From contig NZ_WUTT01000001.1 of the NCBI RefSeq assembly GCF_009902005.1, positions 1,762,127 to 1,826,126 of the forward strand: a DNA stretch of 64,000 nt, given 5' to 3'. Below, in pieces: positions 36,556-45,226 of this stretch (positions within the stretch are counted from its first letter, which is position 1; each line of letters opens with the position of its first letter). The position numbers and the translations under genes were made by a program. Origin of the DNA: Halomonas alimentaria. Its GTDB lineage: Bacteria; Pseudomonadota; Gammaproteobacteria; Pseudomonadales; Halomonadaceae. The notes beneath the pieces are model-generated. The model saw only the letters and a list, made by a program, of their open reading frames with translations. It was not told where the DNA came from and searched no databases.

Positions 36556-37791
36556 TCACCTCTCCAGCCCCATGGCGCGCCTGGCCAGGTCACGTCGCAG
36601 TGGGCCGGCCAGGTTGAGGCCGATCAGCCCGGCGGCTCGCGCATGGCCGAGGAGCCGGCTGTCGATGCCGAACAGTCTCACCAGGCCGTCGCTGAAGCGG
36701 ATCACGTTGCGACGGTCGGCGTCGCGCCGGGCATCGAACGCCTCGAGCACCCCGGCATCACCGACCGGCCGTCCCGCCGCCAGCCCCGCCTCCAGTGAGG
36801 CCACCAGGTCCATGACCCCGCGCAGCGCCAGGTTGAAACCCTGGCCGGCCACCGGGTGCAGGGCATGGGCGGCATTGCCCAGCACCGCAAGCCCCGGCCG
36901 GGTCGTCTCACGCGCCGTGACCAGGCTCAGCGGATAGGCGTGGCGGCTGCCCACGCGCCGAAAGCGACCCGCGCGATCGCCGAAGGCGGCCTGCAGCTCG
37001 GCCAGGAAGTCGCCCTCCGCGAGGGCCAGGCGTCGCCTTTCCTCGCCCGCGGCGTGGGTCCACACCAGCTCCATGGTCTGCCCGCGCAGCGGCAGCAGGG
37101 CGATCGGCCCCTCGCGGGTGAAACGCTCCCAGGCGACCCCCTGGTGGGGGCGGCTCATCTCGACACTGGCGATCAGCGCCACCTGGTCATAGGGCCGGGC
37201 ATCGCTGGCGATGCCCAGGCGCTCCTTGAGCCCCGAGCGCCCGCCATCGGCCAGCACCGTGAGACGGGCCTGGAGGTTGGCACCAGAGTCGAGCGTCAGG
37301 CGATATCCCCCCTCGGCCGGCTCGATCGTCTCCACCCGGTCCGGGCAGTACCAGGCCAGCGGCAATCCCGTGAGGCGCCGGTGCAACACACGCCCCATCC
37401 AGGCATTGGGGACCACATGGCCCAGCGCCTCCACGCTCAGCTCCCGGGCATCGAGGCGGGTGGCACCGAAGTGACCGCGCTCGCTGACATGGATGCGGCG
37501 GATCGCGGCGGCCTCCTCGGCCATCTCCGGCCACACCCCCATGTCGGTGAAGTGCAGGGCGGTCCCCAGGGAGATCGCGCTGGCCCGGGCATCGAAGCTG
37601 GGCTGCCAGGGGGCGGAGGCCAGGTCGAGGATGGGCGACGCCTCGATCACCGCCACCGATAGCCCGTGCCGCTCGATCAGCGGTGCCAGTGCACAGGCCA
37701 GGCTGGCCCCCACCAGTCCGCCACCGACGATGGCGATATCCACCGTCTTCGTGTCCGATGCTGTACCAGGAGATGTTGTACCGGGGCTCAT
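36556..37791 (-). CDS. ubiH: 2-octaprenyl-6-methoxyphenol hydroxylase UbiH
   Basis: A 411-residue flavoprotein hydroxylase. The FAD motif IAIVGGGLVGASLACALA, SFDARASAISLGTALHF, LTVLADGGRSGLKERLG, and especially LGNAAHALHPVAGQGFNLAL (GN rather than GD, as in E. coli UbiH) support this assignment. It acts with UbiI in the aerobic ubiquinone pathway. It is separated from pepP by a 68-base AT-rich stretch containing the 12-base palindrome TAATGTACATTA (37817-37828), so an internal promoter is possible. Confidence 0.93.
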   Translation of the reverse strand: MSPGTTSPGTASDTKTVDIAIVGGGLVGASLACALAPLIERHGLSVAVIEASPILDLASAPWQPSFDARASAISLGTALHFTDMGVWPEMAEEAAAIRRIHVSERGHFGATRLDARELSVEALGHVVPNAWMGRVLHRRLTGLPLAWYCPDRVETIEPAEGGYRLTLDSGANLQARLTVLADGGRSGLKERLGIASDARPYDQVALIASVEMSRPHQGVAWERFTREGPIALLPLRGQTMELVWTHAAGEERRRLALAEGDFLAELQAAFGDRAGRFRRVGSRHAYPLSLVTARETTRPGLAVLGNAAHALHPVAGQGFNLALRGVMDLVASLEAGLAAGRPVGDAGVLEAFDARRDADRRNVIRFSDGLVRLFGIDSRLLGHARAAGLIGLNLAGPLRRDLARRAMGLER

Positions 37792-37859
37792 GGCGCCACC
37801 TCAGCTGAATATTTCATAATGTACATTACATAAAGAAAGCAACAGACCTGATGAAGCGA

Positions 37860-39197
37860 TCACTTACCAGCCATCAGCGCCTCTATAGCCTCTACCGATT
37901 TCGGGACGGAGGCGGTCAGTACCTCGTGTCCCTCGTCGGTCACCACGACATCGTCCTCGATGCGGATGCCGATGCCACGCAAGGCCTCGGGTATGTCGTC
38001 GTCGGCGGGTATGTAGAGCCCCGGTTCCACGGTGAGCACCATGCCCGGGACCAGCGGCCGGGGTTCACCATCGCGGCGATAGAGCCCCACATCATGGACA
38101 TCCAGCCCCAGCCAGTGGGAGGTAGAGTGCAGGTAGAAGCGCCGGTAGCTCTCGTCATCGATGCGCGCCTGCACCTCGCCCTCGAGCAGCCCCAGGTGGA
38201 TCAGCCCCTCGGTCAGGCCGCGGACCACCTCGGTGTGGATCGCCGCCAGGGTGGTGCCGGGGCGCACCGCGGCCACCGCACGCTCCTGGACCCCCAGCAC
38301 CACCGCGTAGAGCGCCCGCTGGGCATCGCTGAAACGGCCATTGACCGGAAAGGTGCGCGTGATGTCGCCGGCATACAGCTCGAACTCGGCCCCGGCATCG
38401 ATCAGCACCAGGTCACCGTCGTTGAGCGGGGCGCGATTCTCGATGTAGTGCAGCACACAGGCATTGGCGCCGCCACCGACGATGCTGGCATAGGCGGGAC
38501 CGCTGCCACCCTGCCAGCGGAACTCATGCTCCAGCTCCGCCTGTAGCTGGTACTCCGCGAGTCCGGGGCGCGACGCACGCATGGCGCGCAGGTGACCACG
38601 CGCCGAGATCTCCGCGGCATGCCGCAGCAGGGCCAGCTCCGCCGGACTCTTGACCAGCCGCGCCTCATGGAGCAGCGGTGCCACATCGGCGAAGGCCTCG
38701 GGGGGGCGCGCCCCGCGCCGCACCCGCGACACCAGCTCGGCGCGTACCTCCTCGGCCAGGGCCAGCGCCTGCTCGTTGTCCAGCGCCAGGTAGAGCGTGC
38801 GGCGACCATCGAGCAGGGCCGCGAGGCGCTCGCCGCGCTCGGCGTTCTCGAAGGCCTGGTCGACGCCGTGCTCACGGACGGCTCCTTCGGCGCCCAGCCG
38901 GATGCCGGTCCAGGCCTCCAGCGTCGGGTCACGATCCTGGCAGAACAGCACGCTCTCGCCCTCGTCACGCCCCGGGAGCAGCAGCAGCAGGGCATCGGGC
39001 TCGGGGAAGCCGGTGAGGTAGTGGAAGTCGCTGTCCTGGCGGAAGGGGAACTCGCTGTCCCGCGAGCGGGTGACCAGGGAGGCACCGGGCAGCAGCACGG
39101 CGCTGTCGGCGGGGAGGGCGGCCATCAACGCCTGGCGGCGCAGTCGATAGTCGGCATTGGCGATCGGCGCCGGGCGCGGCAGGGTCTCGGGCAGCAT
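37860..39197 (-). CDS. pepP: Xaa-Pro aminopeptidase PepP
   Basis: A manganese peptidase removing an N-terminal residue before proline. 445 residues: the N-terminal domain (RRQALMAALPADSAVLLPGA, DSEFPFRQDSDFHYLTGFPE) and the pita-bread domain with LVLIDAGAEFELYAGDITRT (metal aspartates), HSTSHWLGLDVHDVGLY (histidine), and VLTVEPGLYIP plus GIGIRIEDDVVVT (glutamates). The ATG at 39197 has AAGGAG upstream. It lies between ygfB and ubiH, as in E. coli. Confidence 0.96.
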   Translation of the reverse strand: MLPETLPRPAPIANADYRLRRQALMAALPADSAVLLPGASLVTRSRDSEFPFRQDSDFHYLTGFPEPDALLLLLPGRDEGESVLFCQDRDPTLEAWTGIRLGAEGAVREHGVDQAFENAERGERLAALLDGRRTLYLALDNEQALALAEEVRAELVSRVRRGARPPEAFADVAPLLHEARLVKSPAELALLRHAAEISARGHLRAMRASRPGLAEYQLQAELEHEFRWQGGSGPAYASIVGGGANACVLHYIENRAPLNDGDLVLIDAGAEFELYAGDITRTFPVNGRFSDAQRALYAVVLGVQERAVAAVRPGTTLAAIHTEVVRGLTEGLIHLGLLEGEVQARIDDESYRRFYLHSTSHWLGLDVHDVGLYRRDGEPRPLVPGMVLTVEPGLYIPADDDIPEALRGIGIRIEDDVVVTDEGHEVLTASVPKSVEAIEALMAGK

Positions 39198-39223
39198 GGG
39201 GACTCCTTGTCGATGATGGTGTT

Positions 39224-39802
39224 TCAGTGGCGGGTGGGGGTTTCGGCATCCTCGACCTGGGGCCTGCCGGGATGCTGCTCGGTGTATAACAGCATGGCCG
39301 CCATGCGGGCGTGCTCGGCCAGGGCGAAGAGGTCGCCCTCGTTCTCGGCGCTCTCCTCGAGATCGGCGGGCATGGCGGCGATCCCCTCCAGGTCCTCCAG
39401 CGCCTCGCGCAGTGCCGTGGACCATGCCTCCCGGGGCGCCTCGCCGGCATCCTCGATCACCTCCAGGAAGCCCTGGGTCCACTCCTTGAGACCGCGGGCA
39501 CGCTCGGCCAGCGAGAAGAGTTCATCGGGCAGCAGCGGTTCGTAGCCGAGCTCGCCTCCGGAGAGGGCATCCAGGGTCTGGCGGCGCCAGGCCAGGAAGC
39601 GCTCCGCGGAGGGCTCGTCACGCGGCTGCTCGACGCCCAGCACCAGGCACACCTCCTCCAGCCAGGCAGCGGGGTCGATATCGTGCATTGCGAGCCGGGC
39701 ACACAGCCGCCCGTCGAGGAAGGCCGGTGACTGCATGCTGCCGTGGAGCAGGAAGAGGTCGGCGATGGTGGAAAAGTCCTGGCGTTCGTCGATCAGTGAC
39801 AT
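39224..39802 (-). CDS. ygfB: YgfB/UPF0149 family protein
   Basis: A 192-residue acidic helical protein. LFLLHGSMQSPAFLDGRLCARLA, SLAERARGLKEWTQGFLEVI, and the C-terminal FALAEHARMAAMLLYTEQ fit the UPF0149 family. In Pseudomonas, YgfB affects beta-lactamase and pyocin-related expression. The start at 39802 has CAGGAG upstream. It is divergent from zapA, and is the first gene of the ygfB-pepP-ubiH-ubiI run. Confidence 0.9.
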   Translation of the reverse strand: MSLIDERQDFSTIADLFLLHGSMQSPAFLDGRLCARLAMHDIDPAAWLEEVCLVLGVEQPRDEPSAERFLAWRRQTLDALSGGELGYEPLLPDELFSLAERARGLKEWTQGFLEVIEDAGEAPREAWSTALREALEDLEGIAAMPADLEESAENEGDLFALAEHARMAAMLLYTEQHPGRPQVEDAETPTRH

Positions 39803-39886
39803 GGGGGCTCCTGGTGCCTGTATGAATGGTGTCCGAATAGACGGTGGCTGGCCGGGCGGGGACGGGTCGCTAATCGACACCGCGCG

Positions 39887-39916
39887 TTGACCGCTCGAGA
39901 AGGCCTCTCTTATAGT
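39887..39916 (+). promoter_or_regulatory. sigma-70 promoter of zapA
   Basis: TTGACC (39887-39892), an 18-base spacer, and TATAGT (39911-39916) give a good housekeeping promoter with a predicted start near 39923 and a leader of about 85 bases. Confidence 0.6.
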
Positions 39917-40008
39917 GGCTGGCCATGCGGTATTGACTGGATGTTAACGCATCGGCCCCCAGGGACGCGCGGCCCGCGTGGCCTGCCGGGTCGATCCGGA
40001 GCCCCCCG

Positions 40009-40311
40009 ATGAGCGATGCAACACGGCCGACCGCCGAGATCACCCTGCTGGGACGCAGCTACGTCATCGCCTGCGCCCCCGAGGAAGAGCCCAAGCTGGA
40101 GCGTGCGGCCCGCTACCTGGATCGCGCCATGACCGGCATCCACGCCCAGAACAACCTGTTGGGCAGCGAGCGCATCGCCATCATGGCGGCGCTCAATATC
40201 ACCCATGAGCTGCTCGAGACGCTGGAGAACCAGCGCGAGGGGGAGCGCAGCCTGGATGCCCTGAGCGAGCGCCTGGAACAGGCCCTGGCCGGCACCCCGG
40301 AGCCGCGCTGA
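40009..40311 (+). CDS. zapA: cell division protein ZapA
   Basis: A 100-residue FtsZ-ring bundling protein. The N-terminal strand pair EITLLGRSYVIACAPEEEPK with LERAARYLDRAM and the long helix ERIAIMAALNITHELLETLE are the ZapA pattern; the helix forms an antiparallel tetramer. The start has CCGGAG upstream. It precedes the 6S RNA and ygfA. Confidence 0.95.
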   Translation: MSDATRPTAEITLLGRSYVIACAPEEEPKLERAARYLDRAMTGIHAQNNLLGSERIAIMAALNITHELLETLENQREGERSLDALSERLEQALAGTPEPR

Positions 40312-40330
40312 GCCCGGTCCCCGGAATCCA

Positions 40331-40360
40331 TTGGCCGCCCCTCACCGGCTCTGGTACGAT
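40331..40360 (+). promoter_or_regulatory. 6S RNA promoter
   Basis: TTGGCC (40331-40336), an 18-base spacer, and TACGAT (40355-40360) place the transcription start near 40366, where the 5' strand of the 6S closing stem begins. Confidence 0.55.
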
Positions 40361-40365
40361 GAAGT

Positions 40366-40549
40366 CGTTCCCTGGGGTGTTTGCCAGTCGTTATCGTCCC
40401 TCGAGCCTATGCGCAGTACCCAGGGGGCCATATGCTAGCCGGACCCGTGTGCATGTCCGTGCGTCGGAAAGCCTGACGGTTCGGCTGCGGCCACCCACCT
40501 TGAACCACTGGGTTCAAGGGCCAGAACGACAGCGGCACTCTGGGGAACC
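40366..40549 (+). ncRNA. ssrS: 6S RNA
   Basis: A roughly 184-base RNA that binds sigma-70 RNA polymerase in stationary phase. Its 5' end GTTCCCTGGGGTG pairs with 3' CACTCTGGGGAAC to form the closing stem (with G-U pairs). A 9-base hairpin, CCTTGAACC and GGTTCAAGG at 40498-40519, matches the CCTTGAACC...GGTTCAAGG block in E. coli 6S RNA. Its place between zapA and ygfA is the conserved 6S location. Ends are estimated to within a few bases. Confidence 0.92.
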
Positions 40550-40557
40550 TCGTCCAC

Positions 40558-41202
40558 ATGACACGACTCATGCCGACACCCGCCGCACCCCTTTCTCTCG
40601 AGAGCTTCGATGGCTCACGCCGTGAGTTGCGTCGCGAACTGCGCCGCCGCCGCCGCGCCCTGACGCCCGAACAGCGTCGACGTGCCAGCGAACACCTGTG
40701 CCTCAGGCTGAGCCGCCTGCCCGAAGTGCAACGTGCCCGCCGCGTGGCGCTCTACCTGCCCAACGACGGCGAGATCGACCCCACCCCCCTGATCGACTGG
40801 TTCCGGCACCGTGGCGCCCGGGTTCATCTGCCGGTGCTCAAGCCGCTGTCACGCAATCGCCTGTGGTTCGTGCACTACCATGCCGATACGCCCATGGTCC
40901 GCAACCGCTTCGGCATCCCCGAGCCCGAGACCCGTCATGGCGCCCATCGCGCCCGGCGCCTGGCGGCCTGGGCCCTGGACCTGATCCTGCTGCCGCTGGT
41001 GGGCTTCGACGACGCCGGCCAGCGCATGGGCATGGGTGGCGGCTTCTACGACCGCACCCTGGCCTTTACCCGTCACCCGGGGCCGCGCCCGCGACTGGTC
41101 GGCCTGGCCCATGACTGTCAGCGGGTCGACTCGCTGCCGGTGGAGCCGTGGGACGTGCCGCTGGACGCCATCGTCAGCGACGCTCGGCTGGTACGGCCTT
41201 GA
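40558..41202 (+). CDS. ygfA: 5-formyltetrahydrofolate cyclo-ligase
   Basis: A 214-residue enzyme converting 5-formyl-THF to 5,10-methenyl-THF with ATP. It has an arginine-rich N-terminus (RRELRRELRRRRRALTPEQ), VALYLPNDGEIDPTPLIDW, RNRFGIPEPE, and the nucleotide and folate site LPLVGFDDAGQRMGMGGGFYDRTL. The first ATG (40558) directly follows the 6S RNA, and a second (40570) is possible. In E. coli the gene is co-transcribed with 6S RNA and processed. Confidence 0.94.
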   Translation: MTRLMPTPAAPLSLESFDGSRRELRRELRRRRRALTPEQRRRASEHLCLRLSRLPEVQRARRVALYLPNDGEIDPTPLIDWFRHRGARVHLPVLKPLSRNRLWFVHYHADTPMVRNRFGIPEPETRHGAHRARRLAAWALDLILLPLVGFDDAGQRMGMGGGFYDRTLAFTRHPGPRPRLVGLAHDCQRVDSLPVEPWDVPLDAIVSDARLVRP

Positions 41203-41215
41203 GACCAGAATACGA

Positions 41216-41245
41216 ACGGGCCGATGCCAGCTGGCATCGGCCCGT
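41216..41245. terminator. bidirectional terminator after ygfA and the small membrane gene
   Basis: A perfect 30-base palindrome with 15-base arms ACGGGCCGATGCCAG / CTGGCATCGGCCCGT lies 14 bases after ygfA and, read on the other strand, 31 bases after the small ORF. The minus strand continues TTCGTATTCT; T runs are short. Confidence 0.7.
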
Positions 41246-41275
41246 TGCATGCGGACAGGGGTCGGCAATTCGCGA

Positions 41276-41371
41276 TCAGTTTCCTACCAGGGCCTGGGCA
41301 TAACCGGTTGCCACGACACCAACACCGAACAGCAGCACCAGGGCCATGACCACATCGGGCTTGCGCTTCAT
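41276..41371 (-). CDS. 31-residue single-pass membrane protein
   Basis: An ATG at 41369-41371 opens a 31-codon frame with protein MKRKPDVVMALVLLFGVG then VVATGYAQALVGN. It has four residues with three positive charges, then one hydrophobic helix of about 20 residues, so it is a small inner-membrane protein with the N-terminus inside. Support: CCGGAG lies 7 bases upstream, a strong sigma-70 promoter lies at 41408-41436, and a palindromic terminator follows. I do not recognise a named family. It is downstream of ilvA on the same strand but separated by 154 bases and its own promoter, so it is a separate unit. Confidence 0.75.
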   Translation of the reverse strand: MKRKPDVVMALVLLFGVGVVATGYAQALVGN

Positions 41372-41407
41372 CGTCGACTCCGGGTAATGAGAAATTTAAC
41401 GCCGCAG

Positions 41408-41436
41408 ACTATAGGCCGACTCTGCCGCCAAGACAA
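41408..41436 (-). promoter_or_regulatory. sigma-70 promoter of the 31-residue protein gene
   Basis: On the minus strand TTGTCT, a 17-base spacer, and TATAGT give a near-consensus promoter. The start point would be near 41401, giving a leader of about 30 bases. Confidence 0.65.
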
Positions 41437-41525
41437 CCGTCGAGCCTCAACGTTCATATCGTGAAACCGCCGGTTGACAAGCCTCCCGGCGTGAGTCAGC
41501 GCTTACCCGCGCCTTCGCAGAGGCT

Positions 41526-43040
41526 TCAGGCCATGAACAGCCGATAGGCGGGGTTGTCCGACTCCTTCCAGTAGCGGTAGCCGATGGCGTCGAAGTACTC
41601 CTCGACATGGGAGCGGTCGCCATTGGGCACCTGCATGCCCACCAGCACACGGCCGTAGGCGGCGCCATGGTTGCGGTAGTGGAACAGCGAGATGTTCCAG
41701 TCATGGGGCAGGTGGGTAAGGAAGTTCATCAGCGCTCCGGGACGCTCCGGGAACTCGAAGCGGTAGACCTCCTCGTCGAACTGCTGCTTGGGACGACCGC
41801 CGCCCAGGTGGCGGATATGCAGCTTGGCCAGCTCGTTGTCGGTGAGGTCCTCCACCGGGTAGCCGGCATCGCGTAGCCTGTCGATCACCGCCTGGCGGTC
41901 CTCGCCACCGGGTTTCACCTGCACCCCGACGAAGATATGCGCGTTGTCGGGGTCGGCGTAGCGGTAATTGAACTCGGTGACCATGCGCTTGCCGATGGTG
42001 CGACAGAACTTCTTGAAGCTCCCCGGCCGCTCGGGGATGGTCACCGCCAGGATCGCCTCGCGCTGCTCGCCGAGTTCGGTGCGCTCGGCGATATGCTGCA
42101 GGCGGTCGAAGTTGGTATTGGCCCCGGAATTGATGCACAGCAGGGTCTGCCCCTCGGCACCGGTCTGCTGGATATACTTCTTGAGGCCGGCCAGTGAGAG
42201 CGCGCCGGAAGTCTCGGAGACCGCCCGGGTGTCCTCGAAGATGTCCTTCACCGCCGCACACATCTCGTCGGTATTGACGGTGATGACCTCGTCGACCAGG
42301 TCCCGGGCGATATCGAAGGGCACCTTGCCGACCTGAGCCACGGCGACCCCCTCGGCAAACACCCCCACCTGATCCAGGGTCACCCGCTTGCCCGCCTCCA
42401 GTGCCGCCTTGAAGCAGGCGCTGTCCTCGGCCTCGACGCCGATCACCTTGATATCCGGGCGCAGGTACTTGACGTAGGCGGCCACGCCGGCGATCAGGCC
42501 GCCGCCGCCCACCGGCACGAAGATGGCGTCCAGCGGGCCGCCGTGCTGACGCAGGATCTCCACGGCGATGGTGCCCTGACCCGCCACCACGTCGATATCA
42601 TCGAAGGGCGGGATATAGGTGTAGCCGTGCTCCTCGATCAGCGTCTGGGCATGCGCGGCGGCCTCGGCGAAGGCGTCGCCCTTGAGCACCACCTTGGCAC
42701 CCCGGGCACGCACCGCGGCCACCTTGATCTCCGGGGTAATGCGCGGCATCACGATGATCGCCTTGACGCCCATCTGCTTCGCCGCCATCGCCAGGCCCTG
42801 GGCGTGGTTGCCCGCCGAAGCCGCGATCACGCCCTTGGCCTTCTGCGCCTCGCTGAGCTGGGCCATCTTGTTGTAGGCGCCGCGAATCTTGAAGGAGTAG
42901 ACCGGCTGCAGGTCCTCGCGCTTGATCAGAATGGTGTTGTTGAAGCGACGGGAGAGGAAGGGGGCCGGCGAGATCGGCGTTTCCCGAGCGGCTTCATAGA
43001 CCCGGGCCTGGAGAATCTTCTTGACGGTAGCTTCGAGCAT
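41526..43040 (-). CDS. ilvA: threonine deaminase (biosynthetic)
   Basis: PLP enzyme turning threonine to 2-oxobutyrate in isoleucine synthesis. The 504-residue length with two C-terminal ACT-like regulatory domains (AILAVTIPERPGSFKKFC and YRFEFPERPGALMNFLTHL) marks the isoleucine-inhibited biosynthetic type. The PLP lysine lies in PVYSFKIRGAYNKM near residue 58, followed by AASAGNHAQGLAMAAK and the phosphate loop PVGGGGLIAGVA. The start MLEATVKKIL at 43040 fits; the longer frame adds a non-homologous stretch. Divergent from rpiA. Confidence 0.96.
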   Translation of the reverse strand: MLEATVKKILQARVYEAARETPISPAPFLSRRFNNTILIKREDLQPVYSFKIRGAYNKMAQLSEAQKAKGVIAASAGNHAQGLAMAAKQMGVKAIIVMPRITPEIKVAAVRARGAKVVLKGDAFAEAAAHAQTLIEEHGYTYIPPFDDIDVVAGQGTIAVEILRQHGGPLDAIFVPVGGGGLIAGVAAYVKYLRPDIKVIGVEAEDSACFKAALEAGKRVTLDQVGVFAEGVAVAQVGKVPFDIARDLVDEVITVNTDEMCAAVKDIFEDTRAVSETSGALSLAGLKKYIQQTGAEGQTLLCINSGANTNFDRLQHIAERTELGEQREAILAVTIPERPGSFKKFCRTIGKRMVTEFNYRYADPDNAHIFVGVQVKPGGEDRQAVIDRLRDAGYPVEDLTDNELAKLHIRHLGGGRPKQQFDEEVYRFEFPERPGALMNFLTHLPHDWNISLFHYRNHGAAYGRVLVGMQVPNGDRSHVEEYFDAIGYRYWKESDNPAYRLFMA

Positions 43041-43169
43041 CCTGATATCCCAGAGGCGTGACGCGAGAGGAGGCAACGCGAATGCTGCGCTGCGAGGCAA
43101 CCCCTATTGGTAGCATTCCGGCAGCCTTGGCGTCCAGCCGCCGGCATCGGCAGGCGAGCCCCGCTGGCC

Positions 43170-43175
43170 TATAAT
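43170..43175 (+). promoter_or_regulatory. -10 element of rpiA
   Basis: A perfect TATAAT lies 60 bases before the rpiA start. A -35 with good spacing is not obvious. Confidence 0.5.
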
Positions 43176-43234
43176 GACGCCCCACCGCATTCCCACCCAT
43201 CCCGCCGATTCACGCCACCCAAGGAGAGTGCCCC

Positions 43235-43924
43235 ATGACCCAGGCCGGCCTATCCCAAGACCAGCTCAAGGACGCCGTCGCCGCGGCCGCCATCGCCGAG
43301 GTTCGCCCCCAGCTGCATCGCGACACCGTGCTCGGCATCGGTACCGGCTCCACCGCCAACCTCTTCATCGACCGCCTGGCCGAGCTGCGCCACGACTTCG
43401 CCGGCGCCGTGGCCAGCTCCGAGGCCAGCGCCGAGCGGCTGCGCGGCCACGGCATCGAGGTATTCGAGCTCAACTCCGTGGGCACGGTGCCCTTCTACAT
43501 CGACGGTGCCGACGAAGTGAACGCTCACTTGCATATGATCAAGGGCGGTGGCGCGGCCCTGACCCGCGAGAAGGTGGTGGCCGCCTGTGCCGAGACGTTC
43601 ATCTGCATCGCCGACGCCTCCAAGCGGGTCGAGCGCCTCGGCGCCTTCCCGCTACCGGTGGAGGTGATTCCCATGGCCCGCTCCTATGTGGCCCGGGAGC
43701 TGGTCAAGCTGGGTGCCGACCCGGTCTACCGCGAGGGGGTGGTCACCGACAACGGCAACCAGATCATCGACTGCTACGATTTCATGATCGACGACCCGCT
43801 GGCCATGGAGGTCCGCCTCAACGCCATCGTCGGCGTGGTGACCAACGGCCTGTTCGCCGCCCGCGGCGCCGATGTGCTGCTGCTCGGCACCGCCCAGGGA
43901 GTGGAGCGCCTGACACCGGCCTGA
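43235..43924 (+). CDS. rpiA: ribose-5-phosphate isomerase A
   Basis: Interconverts ribose-5-phosphate and ribulose-5-phosphate. 229 residues: [60 protein letters not shown] (in two overlapping parts), and [12 protein letters not shown]. Catalytic Asp and Glu lie in DGADEV and [19 protein letters not shown] precedes the ATG. It ends 24 bases from convergent waaA; the hairpin CGAAGTAAG-CA-CTTACTTCG (43937-43956) overlaps the waaA stop. Confidence 0.96.
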   Translation: MTQAGLSQDQLKDAVAAAAIAEVRPQLHRDTVLGIGTGSTANLFIDRLAELRHDFAGAVASSEASAERLRGHGIEVFELNSVGTVPFYIDGADEVNAHLHMIKGGGAALTREKVVAACAETFICIADASKRVERLGAFPLPVEVIPMARSYVARELVKLGADPVYREGVVTDNGNQIIDCYDFMIDDPLAMEVRLNAIVGVVTNGLFAARGADVLLLGTAQGVERLTPA

Positions 43925-43948
43925 TGGCCCTGCAATCGAAGTAAGCAC

Positions 43949-45226
43949 TTACTTCGTCGGTAGCAGCCTGTCCAGGCCCTTCAGGGTACGTTCAAGCGCG
44001 CCGCGGTTGGCCATCACCACGCCGCGCCCCGCCTCACCGAGACGACGCCGCTCGACCGTGTCGGCAAACAGCGCGACCAGCGCCTCGGCGAGGCGCTTCT
44101 CGTCGGCCACTTCCACCAGGGCATCGGCGCCGCGCAGAGCCTCGGCCACATCGGCGAAGTTGGCCAACTCCGGCCCGGTGAGCACCGGTATGCCCAGGGC
44201 GGCGGGCTCCAGCAGGTTGTGGCCGCCCACCGGCACCAGGCTGCCACCGACGAAGGCCAGGTCGGCGGCGCCATAGAGCGCCAGCAGCTCGCCCATGGTG
44301 TCTGCCAGGTAGACCGCAGTGCCATCCTCGGGCCTCTCTCCCCGGGAGCGCCTGGCCGGTGCCTGGCCGGCCTGTTCGCACAGGCTCGCCACCGCCTCGA
44401 AGCGCTGGGGATGGCGCGGCACCAGCACCAGCAGCGCCTCGGGATAGCTCTCGCGCAGCAGCCCATGGGCGGCCAGCAGCAGCGCTTCCTCGCCCTCGTG
44501 GGTGGAGCCCGCCACCCATACCTGGCGGCGCCCCAGTAGTGTGCGCAAGCGCTCACTTACCTTCTGCACGCCATCTTCCGGTGCGATGTCAAACTTCAGC
44601 GAGCCCACCACGCTGGTGCGCTCAGCCGCCATGCCGAGCTCGGCGAAGCGCGCGGCATCCTCATCGGACTTGGCCGCCAGCCAGTCGACGCAGCCCAGGG
44701 CCTCGCGCAGCAGCGGGCGCAACCGGCGGTAGCCGCGCAGGGCTCGCGGGGAGAGGCGCCCGTTGAGCACCGCCACCGGTACGCCGCGGGTGCGGCAGGC
44801 ATGGAGCAGGTTGGGCCACAGCTCGGTCTCGAAGAACAGCGCGATCTCCGGGCGCAGGCGCTCGACGAAGCGTGCCGCAGCGTGGGGGAAGTCCAGGGGC
44901 ACGAAGTGATGGACCAGCCGGCCATCCTGGCGCCCGTCTGCCAGCGCACGCACGCGTTCGGCGCCGGTGGCGGTCATGGTAGTCACGGTCAGCGAGTGGC
45001 CGGGATAGCGCTCGAGCAGCGCCTCGATCAGCGGGCGGGCCGCCTGCACTTCGCCCACCGAGGCGCAGTGCAGCCATAGCATGTGTGTGTCGGGAGGGGT
45101 CTCGGGAATCCTCCCCAGGCGCAATGGCCTGGGGTCGGTGAGTCCATGCTCACGGCGCAGGCGCCGCCAGAGCAGGCGAGCGAGCAGGTGCAGCGCCGTG
45201 GAGTAGGCGAGCCGGGGCCAGCCCAT
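43949..45226 (-). CDS. waaA: Kdo transferase WaaA
   Basis: Adds 3-deoxy-D-manno-octulosonate to lipid A precursor. The 425-residue protein has an N-terminal membrane-associated helix, LWLHCASVGEVQAARPLIEAL, FFETELWPNLLHACRTRGVPV with NGRLSPRALRGYRRL, WVAGSTHEGEEALLLAAH, and SLVPVGGHNLLEPAALGIPV. Whether it adds one or two Kdo cannot be read from sequence, but a Kdo kinase gene nearby suggests a monofunctional type. Its start overlaps the hldE stop by one base, so the genes are coupled. Confidence 0.95.
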   Translation of the reverse strand: MGWPRLAYSTALHLLARLLWRRLRREHGLTDPRPLRLGRIPETPPDTHMLWLHCASVGEVQAARPLIEALLERYPGHSLTVTTMTATGAERVRALADGRQDGRLVHHFVPLDFPHAAARFVERLRPEIALFFETELWPNLLHACRTRGVPVAVLNGRLSPRALRGYRRLRPLLREALGCVDWLAAKSDEDAARFAELGMAAERTSVVGSLKFDIAPEDGVQKVSERLRTLLGRRQVWVAGSTHEGEEALLLAAHGLLRESYPEALLVLVPRHPQRFEAVASLCEQAGQAPARRSRGERPEDGTAVYLADTMGELLALYGAADLAFVGGSLVPVGGHNLLEPAALGIPVLTGPELANFADVAEALRGADALVEVADEKRLAEALVALFADTVERRRLGEAGRGVVMANRGALERTLKGLDRLLPTK

